Assembly (NCBI RefSeq): GCF_905397435.1
Contig: NZ_CAJPVI010000004.1
Location: 124,001-188,000 of the forward strand
DNA from: Cupriavidus numazuensis
Lineage (GTDB): Bacteria > Pseudomonadota > Gammaproteobacteria > Burkholderiales > Burkholderiaceae
Length of the DNA stretch: 64,000 nt
Direction of reading: 5' to 3'
Shown in pieces: positions 54,915 through 63,524 of the stretch. The notes beneath the pieces were generated by a model. That model worked only from the letters and a program-made list of their open reading frames with translations. It was not told the origin of the DNA and searched no databases. Within the stretch, counting starts at the first letter, position 1. Each line of letters starts with the position of its first letter. Both the position numbers and the translations under genes were made by a program.

Positions 54915-55718
54915 TCAATCCCATTCCGGGGCCAGGCCCTCGGGATTGACCTCGCGGCCGTTGCGTTCCAGCGCGGCGATCTGCGCCATGTCGCCGGCGT
55001 CGAGCTTCAGGTCGCGCGCCAGCAGGTTGCTCGCGAGGTTTTCCCGCTTCGTCGACGACGGAATCACGGCATAGCCGAGCTGCAGCGCCCATGCAAGGGC
55101 GACCTGCGCCACCGTAGCGCCATGCTTCGTGGCGATCTGTGCGAGGACAGGATCCTTCAGCACCTTGCCGTAGGCCAGCGTCATGTACGACGTCACCGCG
55201 ATGCCCTGCTCCTTCAGGAAGGCCGTCAGCTTGCGGCTCTGCAGGTAGGGACTCAGCTCGATCTGGTTGGTCGCGATCTCGCCCTTGCCGACCACGTCGA
55301 TGGCCTGCTGCGTCAGCGCGATATTGAAGTTTGATACGCCGATCTGGCGCGTCAGGCCCAGCGACTTCGCCGCGGCGAGCGCCTGCATGAACTCGTGCAG
55401 CGGCACGCCGTTGCCCAGCGCGGGCCAGTGGATCAGCGTCAGGTCGACATAGTCGGTGCGTAGCTTGTCCAGGCTTTCGCGCAGGCTCGGCACGAGCTTG
55501 TCGGCGGCGTAGTGCTCGGTCCAGATCTTGGTGGTGATGAACAGCTCGTCACGCTTCACGCCGCTTTCGGCGATGGCCTGGCCGACATCGGCCTCGTTGC
55601 CGTAGATCTGCGCGGTGTCGATGGCGCGGTAGCCGAGATCCAGCGCGTTGCGCACGGAATCGAAGGCGGCCTGGCCGGTCAGGCGGAACGTACCGACGCC
55701 GAAAGAAGGAATGCTCAT
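54915..55718 (-). CDS. dkgB: Aldo/keto reductase, 2,5-diketo-D-gluconate reductase B
   Basis: This 267-residue protein has the same length as E. coli DkgB. It is a (beta/alpha)8 barrel with the catalytic tetrad: Asp in [11 protein letters not shown] with Tyr, Lys in FITTKIW, His in LTLIHWP. NADPH-binding [13 protein letters not shown] lies near the end. It reduces 2,5-diketo-D-gluconate and methylglyoxal-type carbonyls. AGGAG precedes the ATG at 55718. The divergent LysR gene corresponds to yafC, the same neighbour as in E. coli, which supports orthology. Confidence 0.92.
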   Translation of the reverse strand: MSIPSFGVGTFRLTGQAAFDSVRNALDLGYRAIDTAQIYGNEADVGQAIAESGVKRDELFITTKIWTEHYAADKLVPSLRESLDKLRTDYVDLTLIHWPALGNGVPLHEFMQALAAAKSLGLTRQIGVSNFNIALTQQAIDVVGKGEIATNQIELSPYLQSRKLTAFLKEQGIAVTSYMTLAYGKVLKDPVLAQIATKHGATVAQVALAWALQLGYAVIPSSTKRENLASNLLARDLKLDAGDMAQIAALERNGREVNPEGLAPEWD

Positions 55719-55804
55719 GAGGGGACTCCTGTGTAGCAGCAATAGATAACTGGGAATGGAGGCAGTTTGCCGGCTTTACATTTGCAAATTAAGCCGTGTA
55801 TAAG

Positions 55805-55827
55805 TCAAATTCATTTGATTTGAAATC
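55805..55827. promoter_or_regulatory. Palindromic operator candidates between dkgB and yafC-type regulator
   Basis: TCAAAT-TC-ATTTGA (55805-55818) overlaps a second palindrome GATTT-G-AAATC (55817-55827). Both sit within 30 bp of the LysR start and 90 bp of dkgB, a usual place for LysR binding and autoregulation. Confidence 0.55.
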
Positions 55828-55831
55828 AACA

Positions 55832-56734
55832 ATGAAGACGACCATCGACGAACTGCTGGCCTTTGCGGCCGTCGTGGATACGGGCTCGATCACGGCTGCA
55901 GCAGAACAGCTCGACCTGACCGTGTCGGCCACCAGCCGCACGCTGAGCCGGCTCGAGGAAAAACTGCAGACCACGCTGCTGCGCCGTACCACACGGCGAT
56001 TGGAGCTGACCGAGGAGGGGTCAGCGTTCCTGACCCATGCGCGCGCCATTCTGGCCATGGTCGACGACGCGGAAGAGCAGATGGCGGCACGTCGCATGCG
56101 CCCCGTGGGACGCCTGCGCGTCGATGCAGCGACGCCCTTCATGCTGCACGTGCTCGTGCCGCTGGTGGAAGGCTTCCGTGCGCGCTACCCGGACGTGGAA
56201 CTGGAACTGCACTCGAACGAGGGCATCATCGACCTGATCGAGAAGCGGACCGATGTGGCGTTCCGCATCGGCTCGCTCAAGGACTCGACGCTGCATGCGC
56301 GGCCGATCGGCACCAGCCGCGTGCGCGTGCTGGCCAGTCCCGACTATCTGAAGCGGCACGGCACACCGACCAGACCCGCCCAGCTTGCGCAGCATGCGCT
56401 GCTCGGCTTCAGCCAGCCTGATTCGCTCAACGACTGGCCATTGCGCGACGACGACGGCAGCATCGTGCACATCAAGCCAGCCATTACGTCATCGAGCGGC
56501 GAAACGCTCAGGAGCCTGGCACTGGCCGGCCTCGGCATCGTTTGCCTGTCGGACTTCATGACGCGGGATGACCGCCACAGCGGCCGGCTCGTGCCACTGT
56601 TCGCGCGGCAGACGCTCGACGAGCGCCAGCCGATCAACGCCGTCTACTATCGCAATACGGCACTTGCGTCGCGTATCACCTGCTTCGTCGATCATGTGGT
56701 TGAGGTGCTGGGCAAGCAACCGTTCGACGAGTAG
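55832..56734 (+). CDS. yafC: LysR-family regulator, YafC type
   Basis: This 300-residue regulator has an N-terminal winged helix (LLAFAAVVDTGSITAAAEQL, SATSRTLSRLEEKLQTTLLR, then RRLELTEEGSAF) and a periplasmic-binding-like effector domain from about 90. It is divergent from dkgB as in enteric bacteria and likely controls it. The ATG at 55832 is preferred over a GTG at 55796, because upstream codons cover the palindromes. Confidence 0.9.
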   Translation: MKTTIDELLAFAAVVDTGSITAAAEQLDLTVSATSRTLSRLEEKLQTTLLRRTTRRLELTEEGSAFLTHARAILAMVDDAEEQMAARRMRPVGRLRVDAATPFMLHVLVPLVEGFRARYPDVELELHSNEGIIDLIEKRTDVAFRIGSLKDSTLHARPIGTSRVRVLASPDYLKRHGTPTRPAQLAQHALLGFSQPDSLNDWPLRDDDGSIVHIKPAITSSSGETLRSLALAGLGIVCLSDFMTRDDRHSGRLVPLFARQTLDERQPINAVYYRNTALASRITCFVDHVVEVLGKQPFDE

Positions 56735-57684
56735 TCGGCCCGATCAGCGCTCGCCTCAAATTTAAGGGTCATCGCCGAATTGCGGGGGTATCGTTCTTGG
56801 CATGCACCGCTGTTTCGCCGGCGTAGCCGGCGAGTCACTTTTGTCCGAGCGACAAAAGTAACCAAAAACGCGTTTTGGTTGCCCCAAAGGGGCGAATTTT
56901 AATCGTAGTGTGCCAGGGGTGTTGTACGGGTATGGGCTTCAGAGTCCGTCACACTGCCTGCCGCGTGGGGCACCACCGTGGTCAGAATTACAGCGCGGAT
57001 TGAACGAGCCCTGCAAGCGTCTGTGGCCCCTGCTGCGAGCGATATCGTGTGATCGCCTTCGGCTGCGCTACGCGCAGAGCCCTAGTCTGACGGCGTGGGC
57101 CCAGGGCAAACCACGCCTTGGTGAAGATGCCCGCGCTTGCATGCACGTAGAGAAAGGAAGCGGACCTCGGGCGCCAGCGACGTTGATGAGCTTGCCCCCA
57201 GACGACGACGTGCGCGCAGCGCAGCCGAAGGCGTCCCACCACTGACGTTGTTGAAACGCTGTACCCGAGTCCGTCTTGGGGATCGTCCAAAAGCCGTGCC
57301 GCGCCAGGCACAGGTTCTGACTCACATGGCGTAGCAGGGTCGAACGGCCGACCACCAAAACTGAATCCAAAGCCGTTTGAACGTCTGCCGCCGTGGAATT
57401 GATGGCCAGCGGCAACGACGCGCTTTTCTGCCTACTCTTTTGTCGCTCGGACAAAAGAGTAGGTCGCCGGCTACGCCGGCGAAACAGCGGCGCATGCCAA
57501 GCACGACACCTTAATCCCAGCCACAAAACCCCCGCCGGCTACGCCAACAGAAACAGCAGCGCCCGCCAAGCACGACAACCCCACAATTCGTCGAAGAACC
57601 AAATTCAACCGCAAGCCGCGGAGTTTCGGGCACGGCCCCGATCCGTACACTGGCATCACACATCGACACAACGAGTGAGCCATC
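56735..57684. repeat. Gene-free 950 bp with composite repeats, copies 2 and 3
   Basis: Copy 2 is inverted. It has hairpins TCGCCGGC/GCCGGCGA (56815-56833), ACTTTTGTC/GACAAAAGT (56837-56859), AACCAAAA/TTTTGGTT (56860-56880) and GCCCC/GGGGC (56881-56893) in direct succession. The ~165-bp module shared with 51750-51915 is at 57182-57345. Copy 3 has a 14-bp stem CCTACTCTTTTGTC and complement (57431-57463), then TCGCCGGC/GCCGGCGA (57464-57482). A degenerate tandem copy of its right part lies at 57530-57575. Frames crossing these repeats look spurious. Confidence 0.8.
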
Positions 57685-58431
57685 ATGAAGACCGATCCAT
57701 CCCAACGGGCGCAAACCATGGAGACCCGTGCTGCGGATACAGGAACCAAGTTCGACTGGACCGATGTCGGCAGGTCACTCGATGACTACGGCAATGCGGT
57801 CCTGCCGGGCATGCTGACGCCGAAGCAATGCGAGACGCTGGCCGTGCTCTACGACCGAGACGACCTCTACCGGTCGCGCGTCGTGATGGCCCGCCACGGC
57901 TTCGGACGCGGGGAGTACAAATACTTCGCCTATCCGCTGCCGCCTTTGCTGGACGAACTGCGCCACGCGTTGTATCCGCTGCTCGCGGCGATCGCCAATC
58001 GCTGGAATGCGCTGATGCGCGTGGATGTGCAGTACCCCGATGAACTGGAAGCGTTCCTCGACCGATGCCATCGCGCAGGCCAGACCCGGCCGACGCCGCT
58101 GATCCTGCAGTACGGGCCTGGCGACTACAACTGCCTGCATCAGGACCTCTATGGGACCCACGTGTTCCCGCTGCAGGTCGCGATCCTGCTCTCGGAGCCC
58201 GGCCGCGATTTCGAAGGCGGGGAGTTCGTCATGACGGAAAGCGCCGCGCATGGCCAGCGCGCCGAAGTCGTCGCGCTGCGGCAAGGCGATGCCGTGGTGT
58301 TCACCGTCAACCAGCGACCGGTGCCGGGGCTGCGCGGCGGCACGCGGAAAGTCGCGATGCGCCATGGCGTCAGTGCTGTGCGCAGCGGCAGGCGTCATAC
58401 AGTCGGGCTGATTTTTCACGACGCGCAATAG
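57685..58431 (+). CDS. 2OG-Fe(II) oxygenase family protein
   Basis: This 248-residue soluble protein has a double-stranded beta-helix with iron ligands H152 and D154 in NCLHQDLYG, and H227 in VAMRHGVSAVRSG. An Arg just beyond is suited to 2OG binding. Middle segments PLILQYGPGDYN and VAILLSEPGRDFEGGEFVM are typical of prolyl-hydroxylase-like members. Substrate (protein, nucleic acid or small molecule) unknown. Stops 24 bp before a convergent lipoprotein gene. Confidence 0.87.
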   Translation: MKTDPSQRAQTMETRAADTGTKFDWTDVGRSLDDYGNAVLPGMLTPKQCETLAVLYDRDDLYRSRVVMARHGFGRGEYKYFAYPLPPLLDELRHALYPLLAAIANRWNALMRVDVQYPDELEAFLDRCHRAGQTRPTPLILQYGPGDYNCLHQDLYGTHVFPLQVAILLSEPGRDFEGGEFVMTESAAHGQRAEVVALRQGDAVVFTVNQRPVPGLRGGTRKVAMRHGVSAVRSGRRHTVGLIFHDAQ

Positions 58432-58455
58432 CCTGGCGTTGCGCGCCTGAACGCC

Positions 58456-58767
58456 CTACGGCTCGGGACGAGACTCGAGCGAATCCACGCGCAGGCCTGG
58501 CATCCATGTGTCCTTGCCCGGCGCGCGCGTGACGGTGCCATGCACAGTCGCGCGCTGGTTGAACTGCTCGCGTGCTGCGGCCACGGTCATACCGGTCAGC
58601 TCCCACGCCGGTCCGTCGTCCTGCTGCAGCACGATCACGGGAAACATGACATTGCCCTTGACCCGGATCTTGCCTTCCAGCGCGATGTGGGCGCCGACGG
58701 TCGGCGTAAGGCATGCGGTAAGGGTACAGGCGGCAACGATGATGGCCGCGGGTAGTCGTCTGAACAT
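58456..58767 (-). CDS. Small conserved lipoprotein
   Basis: This 103-residue protein has a lipoprotein signal: FRRLPAAIIVAACTLTACLT with lipobox LTAC (Cys19). The mature part has a small beta-rich domain (IALEGKIRVKGNVMFPVIVL, WELTGMTVAAAREQFNQRAT, VHGTVTRAPG) that could be an OB-like fold. It is probably anchored to the outer membrane facing the periplasm. Downstream of the M30-type peptidase gene, separated by a strong hairpin. Function unknown. Confidence 0.75.
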   Translation of the reverse strand: MFRRLPAAIIVAACTLTACLTPTVGAHIALEGKIRVKGNVMFPVIVLQQDDGPAWELTGMTVAAAREQFNQRATVHGTVTRAPGKDTWMPGLRVDSLESRPEP

Positions 58768-58785
58768 GAAATCGCGTATGGCGTT

Positions 58786-58823
58786 GCCGGCATCAGGCGA
58801 CGCAACGTCGACCTGATGCCGGC
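58786..58823 (-). terminator. Very stable hairpin between the metallopeptidase and lipoprotein genes
   Basis: A 12-bp perfect stem GCCGGCATCAGG / CCTGATGCCGGC encloses a second 5-bp stem CGACG/CGTCG with a CAA loop; one A is bulged. It lies just after the M30-like stop and 19 nt before the lipoprotein ATG. No T-tract. Confidence 0.6.
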
Positions 58824-58830
58824 GCTCCGA

Positions 58831-60576
58831 TCAGTGGGCCACGACCGTGAGCGTCATGCCTGCCGGCAGCTTGACGGTCTCATTGTAGGTGCCGCGCACC
58901 GCCTGCCGCACGACTGGGAACGTCGCGTACGGCTGGAGCTTGTCAGGCACGGCAGTGGCCAGCGTCCGGCTGCCCGTGTAGAGACTCGGGTCGATCACGG
59001 GCAAGGTAAAGCCGCCGTCAGTGCGCGCCGGATAGCCGTAGCCGGCCGGCGAAACCGCGGCAGGCATCAGGGACCCCGACGTCGTCGACCAGCGCAGCAC
59101 CTGATCGGCAAGGCTCGATGCTGGTTTCGCGTTCTTTACCGCTGCATCCAGCACTGCCGACGAATCGGTATGCGACGTGCGTGCGAGCAGGTCCTTGTAG
59201 AAACCGAGGCCCAGCTGGCGGTTGAGGAACCCGCCCAGCGCCCCCGACACGGAATAGCTTTCGCACTTCGGCCCGAATCCCGTGAAGCTCAGCAGGTTGC
59301 AGTTGAGATTGCCGCCCTTGTATCCGATGTAGTCGATGAAACGGTTGTCACGGATGTTGTTGTACCCGGCGTTGATCCGCGTGCTGGCAAAGTCTTCCAT
59401 CATCATGGCCGTCATTTCCTCCAGCCAGACATCGAATGCGTATTGGCCACCAGCCAGTACGCTGCGTCGATAGAAGTTCTGCAAGTGCATGCCTTCGTGC
59501 GCCATGGTAAGGAGGACATCGTCCTTGCCCGGCTGGCCGCCGAGGTACAGCGTTTCCGCGTCCAGGTAGAGCGACACCGACTCGTTGCTGTTTGGCAGGC
59601 TGCCCTTCAGGAATGCGTTCTGCGACCAGAAGTAGCCGACCGTGCCGTACGGCTGCGCGTTGCGGTCGAAGTTCAGGATCACGATATCGACCGGCTGACT
59701 GCCGGACGCAATCATCGAGCTGCCGTACTGGTGCGGGCCCCACAACGGGCCGCCGACGGATTTCAGCATGTCATAGATGCCGCCGGCATTCGAGAATCCT
59801 GTCACGAGTGCGTCGAGCAACGCGGGCGACACCTTCTGCGCCGTGTTCTCCGCGGTTTCCACCCAGTAGTTGACCGTGACACCGTCGGACGTCGTGGCTT
59901 GCCTGACGAGTGTGGCGGCCCGCGTGGTGCCGTCCGTGTTGTACCAGTTGCGGGTATCGTTCACCGCCCCCTGGACCGGCGCCGCGACCGAATAGCGCGG
60001 CGCCGCGCCTTTGCGCGCGTACTGCTGCCAGCCGCTACGGTTGAACTCCATGATCTGCTCGTCGTGGCTGCCATGCGCACCCGCATCGGCGTTCCTCCCC
60101 TGCAGCATCGAATGCAGCATGCTTGAGGATCCCGACGCCGTCAGCGAAATCCCCTGCATGGCCAGCTCGCTGCCGGTCGTGTTGGTGAAGACCAGCGTGA
60201 GATCCTGGCCGGTCAGCCCGGAGATCTGCACCGGCACATCCGCGGTGCTTGCCGTGTCGTTCCTGGTTCGCCATATGCCGACGCCCGAGCCCGAGTAAGA
60301 CAGCGCCGCCGAAGGCGGACACCCTTCGCACGCCAGCGCCAGGGTGTTCTTCGGTGGCCCGACAGGCGCCGCACCGGGCGTTCCCGCCGGCGCATTTCCT
60401 CCCGCCACTCCCGGCTGGGCCACCGGTGTATCCACGGGCGACTGCACGGCCGGCGAGGACGAAGCGGGGGCATCGCCATCGCCACCGCCTCCGCCTCCGC
60501 AACCTGCCAGGGCAGCACTGAGCAACGTGGCAACAACCATTGACCCGTTGAAATATTGCTTGCGCGATGCGCGCAT
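58831..60576 (-). CDS. M30-type (hyicolysin-like) metallopeptidase lipoprotein
   Basis: This 581-residue protein has a lipoprotein signal with LAGC (Cys26) followed by a Gly run and a Pro/Ala/Ser linker. The zinc site HEGMH is at 360-364 in LTMAHEGMHLQNFYR. A Glu-rich segment WLEEMTAMMMED 20 residues later could supply the third ligand and matches family layout. A large N-terminal domain and a short C-terminal beta region flank it. It is an outer-membrane-anchored or secreted protease (inferred). GGGAGAG precedes the ATG. Confidence 0.82.
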   Translation of the reverse strand: MRASRKQYFNGSMVVATLLSAALAGCGGGGGGDGDAPASSSPAVQSPVDTPVAQPGVAGGNAPAGTPGAAPVGPPKNTLALACEGCPPSAALSYSGSGVGIWRTRNDTASTADVPVQISGLTGQDLTLVFTNTTGSELAMQGISLTASGSSSMLHSMLQGRNADAGAHGSHDEQIMEFNRSGWQQYARKGAAPRYSVAAPVQGAVNDTRNWYNTDGTTRAATLVRQATTSDGVTVNYWVETAENTAQKVSPALLDALVTGFSNAGGIYDMLKSVGGPLWGPHQYGSSMIASGSQPVDIVILNFDRNAQPYGTVGYFWSQNAFLKGSLPNSNESVSLYLDAETLYLGGQPGKDDVLLTMAHEGMHLQNFYRRSVLAGGQYAFDVWLEEMTAMMMEDFASTRINAGYNNIRDNRFIDYIGYKGGNLNCNLLSFTGFGPKCESYSVSGALGGFLNRQLGLGFYKDLLARTSHTDSSAVLDAAVKNAKPASSLADQVLRWSTTSGSLMPAAVSPAGYGYPARTDGGFTLPVIDPSLYTGSRTLATAVPDKLQPYATFPVVRQAVRGTYNETVKLPAGMTLTVVAH

Positions 60577-61022
60577 GGTGACTCTCCCGATTTAAAAGTA
60601 AATGCCAGCCGCAATTGGGCGTGACGACACAGGGCAGCGGTTTCCCGCGGCCCTGCTTCCCGCCATGCGTCGATCTTCCAGGGCGTCGACGCTATGGCGG
60701 GAACCGGTCAGGAAGCCATCAGCGAGCCAGAAACCGCGCGATGGCTGCACTGGCCATCGTCATCGCAGCAAGGCAATGCCACCATCTGAATTTCCTTGAA
60801 TACGAATCAGGGAAATTCCCGACTTCCTTCCGTATTTTTTTGTTGCGCCATTCTGCGAGCCGGCACATGGCGACTCAATGGGACAACAGGAGGACAAATG
60901 AAATGACTGTGGCGCGGATGTCTAACCGGCCATGGCGGGGTGACTGATCTCTTGACGGGAGCGCTCGGCAGGCGTTGCACCCGCGAGCCTTTTCGATTTG
61001 CTGTGCAAATCGGCAGCGGAAG
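60577..61022. other. Gene-free region between the metallopeptidase and a LysR gene
   Basis: 446 bp. Palindrome GGGAAATTCCC lies at 60810-60820. A perfect 8-bp hairpin CGATTTGC/GCAAATCG with a TGT loop at 60994-61012 is 11 nt beyond the LysR stop and may end that transcript, although no T-tract follows. No credible gene. Confidence 0.5.
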
Positions 61023-61943
61023 CTACGTTCCGCTACCGGAGAAGATCGACATCTTGCGCGAGATATGGTCCAGCATCGCGAGCGCCGCCGCCGGCAAGGG
61101 CCGCCCGGCCTTTACCAGCAGCCGTGCCTGCGTGCCCTGGAACAGCGGGTGATCGAGCGGCACCGCTGCAAGGGTGCCGGCCGCGATCTCGCGATACGCG
61201 GCGAACTCGCCAATCAGCGTCATGAAGTTTTCGTACGCGACAAACTGCTTGAGCGCCGTCAGGGAATTGCTGACCAGCGTCGGGCGAATCCGGATGTTCT
61301 CGGCGAACTCCAGCATCTGCAGCGCATGCCCGACGCCAAACGACGCCGGCATCATCGCGAGCGGGTAGGACTGCAAGTCCGCCACGCTGGCCGGGCTGCC
61401 GCGCAAGGCCAGCGGGTGGTCGTGCCGCACCAGGAGCACAACTGGCTGCGGCGCGCTGGCGCGGTATTCGATGCGCGGATGCGGCGGCGGATTGTAGGCA
61501 AGGCCGATGTGCGCACGGCTTTCCGCCACTTCGTTCAGAACGTCGTCCACTGGGAGGATCTCCAGCCGGACGTCGAGCTCGGGGTACTGCGCGCAGAACG
61601 GTGCCAGTACCTCGTTGACCAGCGGATCCACATAACCCTCGCTCATGGCCAGCAGGACCTCGCCCTGCTGCAGGCCCTTGAGCGCATGCAACTGGTCTTC
61701 GAGCTTCTCCTGGTGCGACCGGTACCCGCGCCAGAACTCGATCAGGTGCGCCGCCGCCGCCGTTGGCCGCAGGCCGCGCGGCTCGCGTTCGAACAGCGTG
61801 GCGCCCAGCTCTTCCTCAAGCAGCCGGATCTGCCGGGTAATCACCGACGGCGACGTATTGAGGCTGTCCGCCGCCCCGCGGATCGTGCCCTGTGCCAGGA
61901 CTTCGCGGAAATACCGCAAGCGCTGCTGATTGATCTCACGCAT
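61023..61943 (-). CDS. LysR-family regulator divergent from an MFS/creatininase operon
   Basis: This 306-residue regulator has an N-terminal helix-turn-helix ([40 protein letters not shown]) and an effector domain from about 90 ([20 protein letters not shown]). It is divergent from the MFS transporter gene, so it probably controls uptake and breakdown of that transporter's substrate. The intergenic 216 bp should contain the shared operator. Confidence 0.9.
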   Translation of the reverse strand: MREINQQRLRYFREVLAQGTIRGAADSLNTSPSVITRQIRLLEEELGATLFEREPRGLRPTAAAAHLIEFWRGYRSHQEKLEDQLHALKGLQQGEVLLAMSEGYVDPLVNEVLAPFCAQYPELDVRLEILPVDDVLNEVAESRAHIGLAYNPPPHPRIEYRASAPQPVVLLVRHDHPLALRGSPASVADLQSYPLAMMPASFGVGHALQMLEFAENIRIRPTLVSNSLTALKQFVAYENFMTLIGEFAAYREIAAGTLAAVPLDHPLFQGTQARLLVKAGRPLPAAALAMLDHISRKMSIFSGSGT

Positions 61944-62159
61944 ATCGGGACATCCACAGGGTCGATGAGTGGGCGATGCGCCACCTTACCTGAAGCAGGC
62001 AGCGTTTGCTCGACGGAAGCGCCGCTGCGGCAGGCGGCGCGCTGCGTTGCTCAAAAGGGAACGATGTGTGAGCACAGTTGCTGTTTGCCGGCTCCCGCTG
62101 CGCTGTCACCATCGGCTCACTAGAAGCGCCACTTGCGCGCAATACCACAGGAGACCGGC

Positions 62160-63446
62160 ATGATCGCAGTTCCCACCACAAGCGCCGTTGACGACGCCTC
62201 CTCGCTTTACAGCAAGATCAACTGGCGATTGCTGCCCTTCCTGCTGACCTGTTACCTGTTCGCGTACCTGGACCGGGTCAATGTCGGCTTCGCGAAGCTG
62301 CAGATGCAAAGCGATCTCGGCTTCTCCGATGCCGCCTACGGCGTAGGCGCGGGCATCTTCTTCATCGGCTATGTGCTGTTCGAGATACCCAGCAACCTGA
62401 TGCTGCCGCGCGTGGGAGCGCGCAAGACGTTCAGCCGCATCCTGGTGCTGTGGGGAATCACCTCCGCCTGCATGCTCCTTGTGCGCAACGTGCCGATGTT
62501 CTATGCCATGCGCTTCCTGCTGGGCGTGTTCGAGGCGGGCTTCGCTCCCGGCATGATCTATTACCTGTCGTGCTGGTACGGTCCGCAGCGGATGGCGCGC
62601 GCCATTGCCATCGTCTTCCTGGCCGGCCCGATCGGCGGCATTGTCGGCGGCCCCGTGTCGGCCTGGCTGATGACCTCACTTGCCGGTACCGCCGGCCTGG
62701 CAGGCTGGCAATGGATGTTCCTGGTCGAGGGCCTGCCTTGCATCGTGCTGGGCATCCTGGCGCTGTCGTTCGTGCCGGATCGGCCCGCCGACGCAGCATG
62801 GCTGAACGCCGATGAACGGCGCCGTCTGGAAGCAGAACTCCATGTCCCCGGGGCGCACAAGCATTCGTTCATGGCCGTGGCGAAGGACGCAAGGGTCTAC
62901 GTGCTGGCGCTCGCCTACTTCTGCATCATCGCCGCGATCTATGCCATCAGCTTCTGGCTGCCGACCTTCATCAAGGCACAGGGCGTGACCGATACCGTGC
63001 AACTCGGCTGGTACTCCGCCATCCCCTATGTGGCCGCCGCGTTCGGCATGTATTACATGGGCCGCAGGTCCGACCGGGTGGGCGAACGGCGCTTCCACAG
63101 CGCGCTGCCCGCCCTGGCCGCCGGGCTGTTGCTGGGCGCCTCGACACTGGCCGATGGCAATCTCGTCCTGACGCTGGCCCTGCTCACGCTTGCCACCATG
63201 GGCCTGTGGATGGCCTACACCGTGTTCTGGGCCATGCCCGCCGAGTACATCAAGGGCCCGGCGGCGGCCGGCGGCATTGCGCTCATCAATACCATCGGGT
63301 TGTCCGGCGGCTTCTGGGGCCCCGCCATCATCGGGTGGGCCAAGACCGCAACGGGCACCCTGCACGTCGGCATACTGGCCATGGCTTGCCTGCCGGTGGC
63401 CGCCGCCCTGATCATTCTCGCAAACAAGCTGCCCGCGAAGCGGTAG
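62160..63446 (+). CDS. MFS transporter, anion:cation symporter family
   Basis: This 428-residue inner-membrane protein has 12 hydrophobic segments. ACS-family marks are YLFAYLDRVNVGFAKLQMQ, the motif-A-like GARKTFSRILVLWG, RFLLGVFEAGFAPGMIYYLS, and YMGRRSDRVGERR after the central loop. This family carries organic anions such as hexuronates, phthalate or tartrate. CAGGAG before the ATG fixes the start. Followed 78 bp later by a creatininase-family gene, likely in the same operon. Confidence 0.92.
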   Translation: MIAVPTTSAVDDASSLYSKINWRLLPFLLTCYLFAYLDRVNVGFAKLQMQSDLGFSDAAYGVGAGIFFIGYVLFEIPSNLMLPRVGARKTFSRILVLWGITSACMLLVRNVPMFYAMRFLLGVFEAGFAPGMIYYLSCWYGPQRMARAIAIVFLAGPIGGIVGGPVSAWLMTSLAGTAGLAGWQWMFLVEGLPCIVLGILALSFVPDRPADAAWLNADERRRLEAELHVPGAHKHSFMAVAKDARVYVLALAYFCIIAAIYAISFWLPTFIKAQGVTDTVQLGWYSAIPYVAAAFGMYYMGRRSDRVGERRFHSALPALAAGLLLGASTLADGNLVLTLALLTLATMGLWMAYTVFWAMPAEYIKGPAAAGGIALINTIGLSGGFWGPAIIGWAKTATGTLHVGILAMACLPVAAALIILANKLPAKR

Positions 63447-63524
63447 CCAATCTGGAAGCAGTGCGCCACTGCCTTGTCAAACAGGTCCGGTTCCCGGGTG
63501 GAACGGACAAAGAAAGGAGTCACC

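Noticed and set aside
57068..57526. 152-codon minus-strand frame across the composite repeat
   Set aside because: The matching copy at 51.8 kb is broken in this frame, so the sequence is conserved as DNA/RNA rather than protein.
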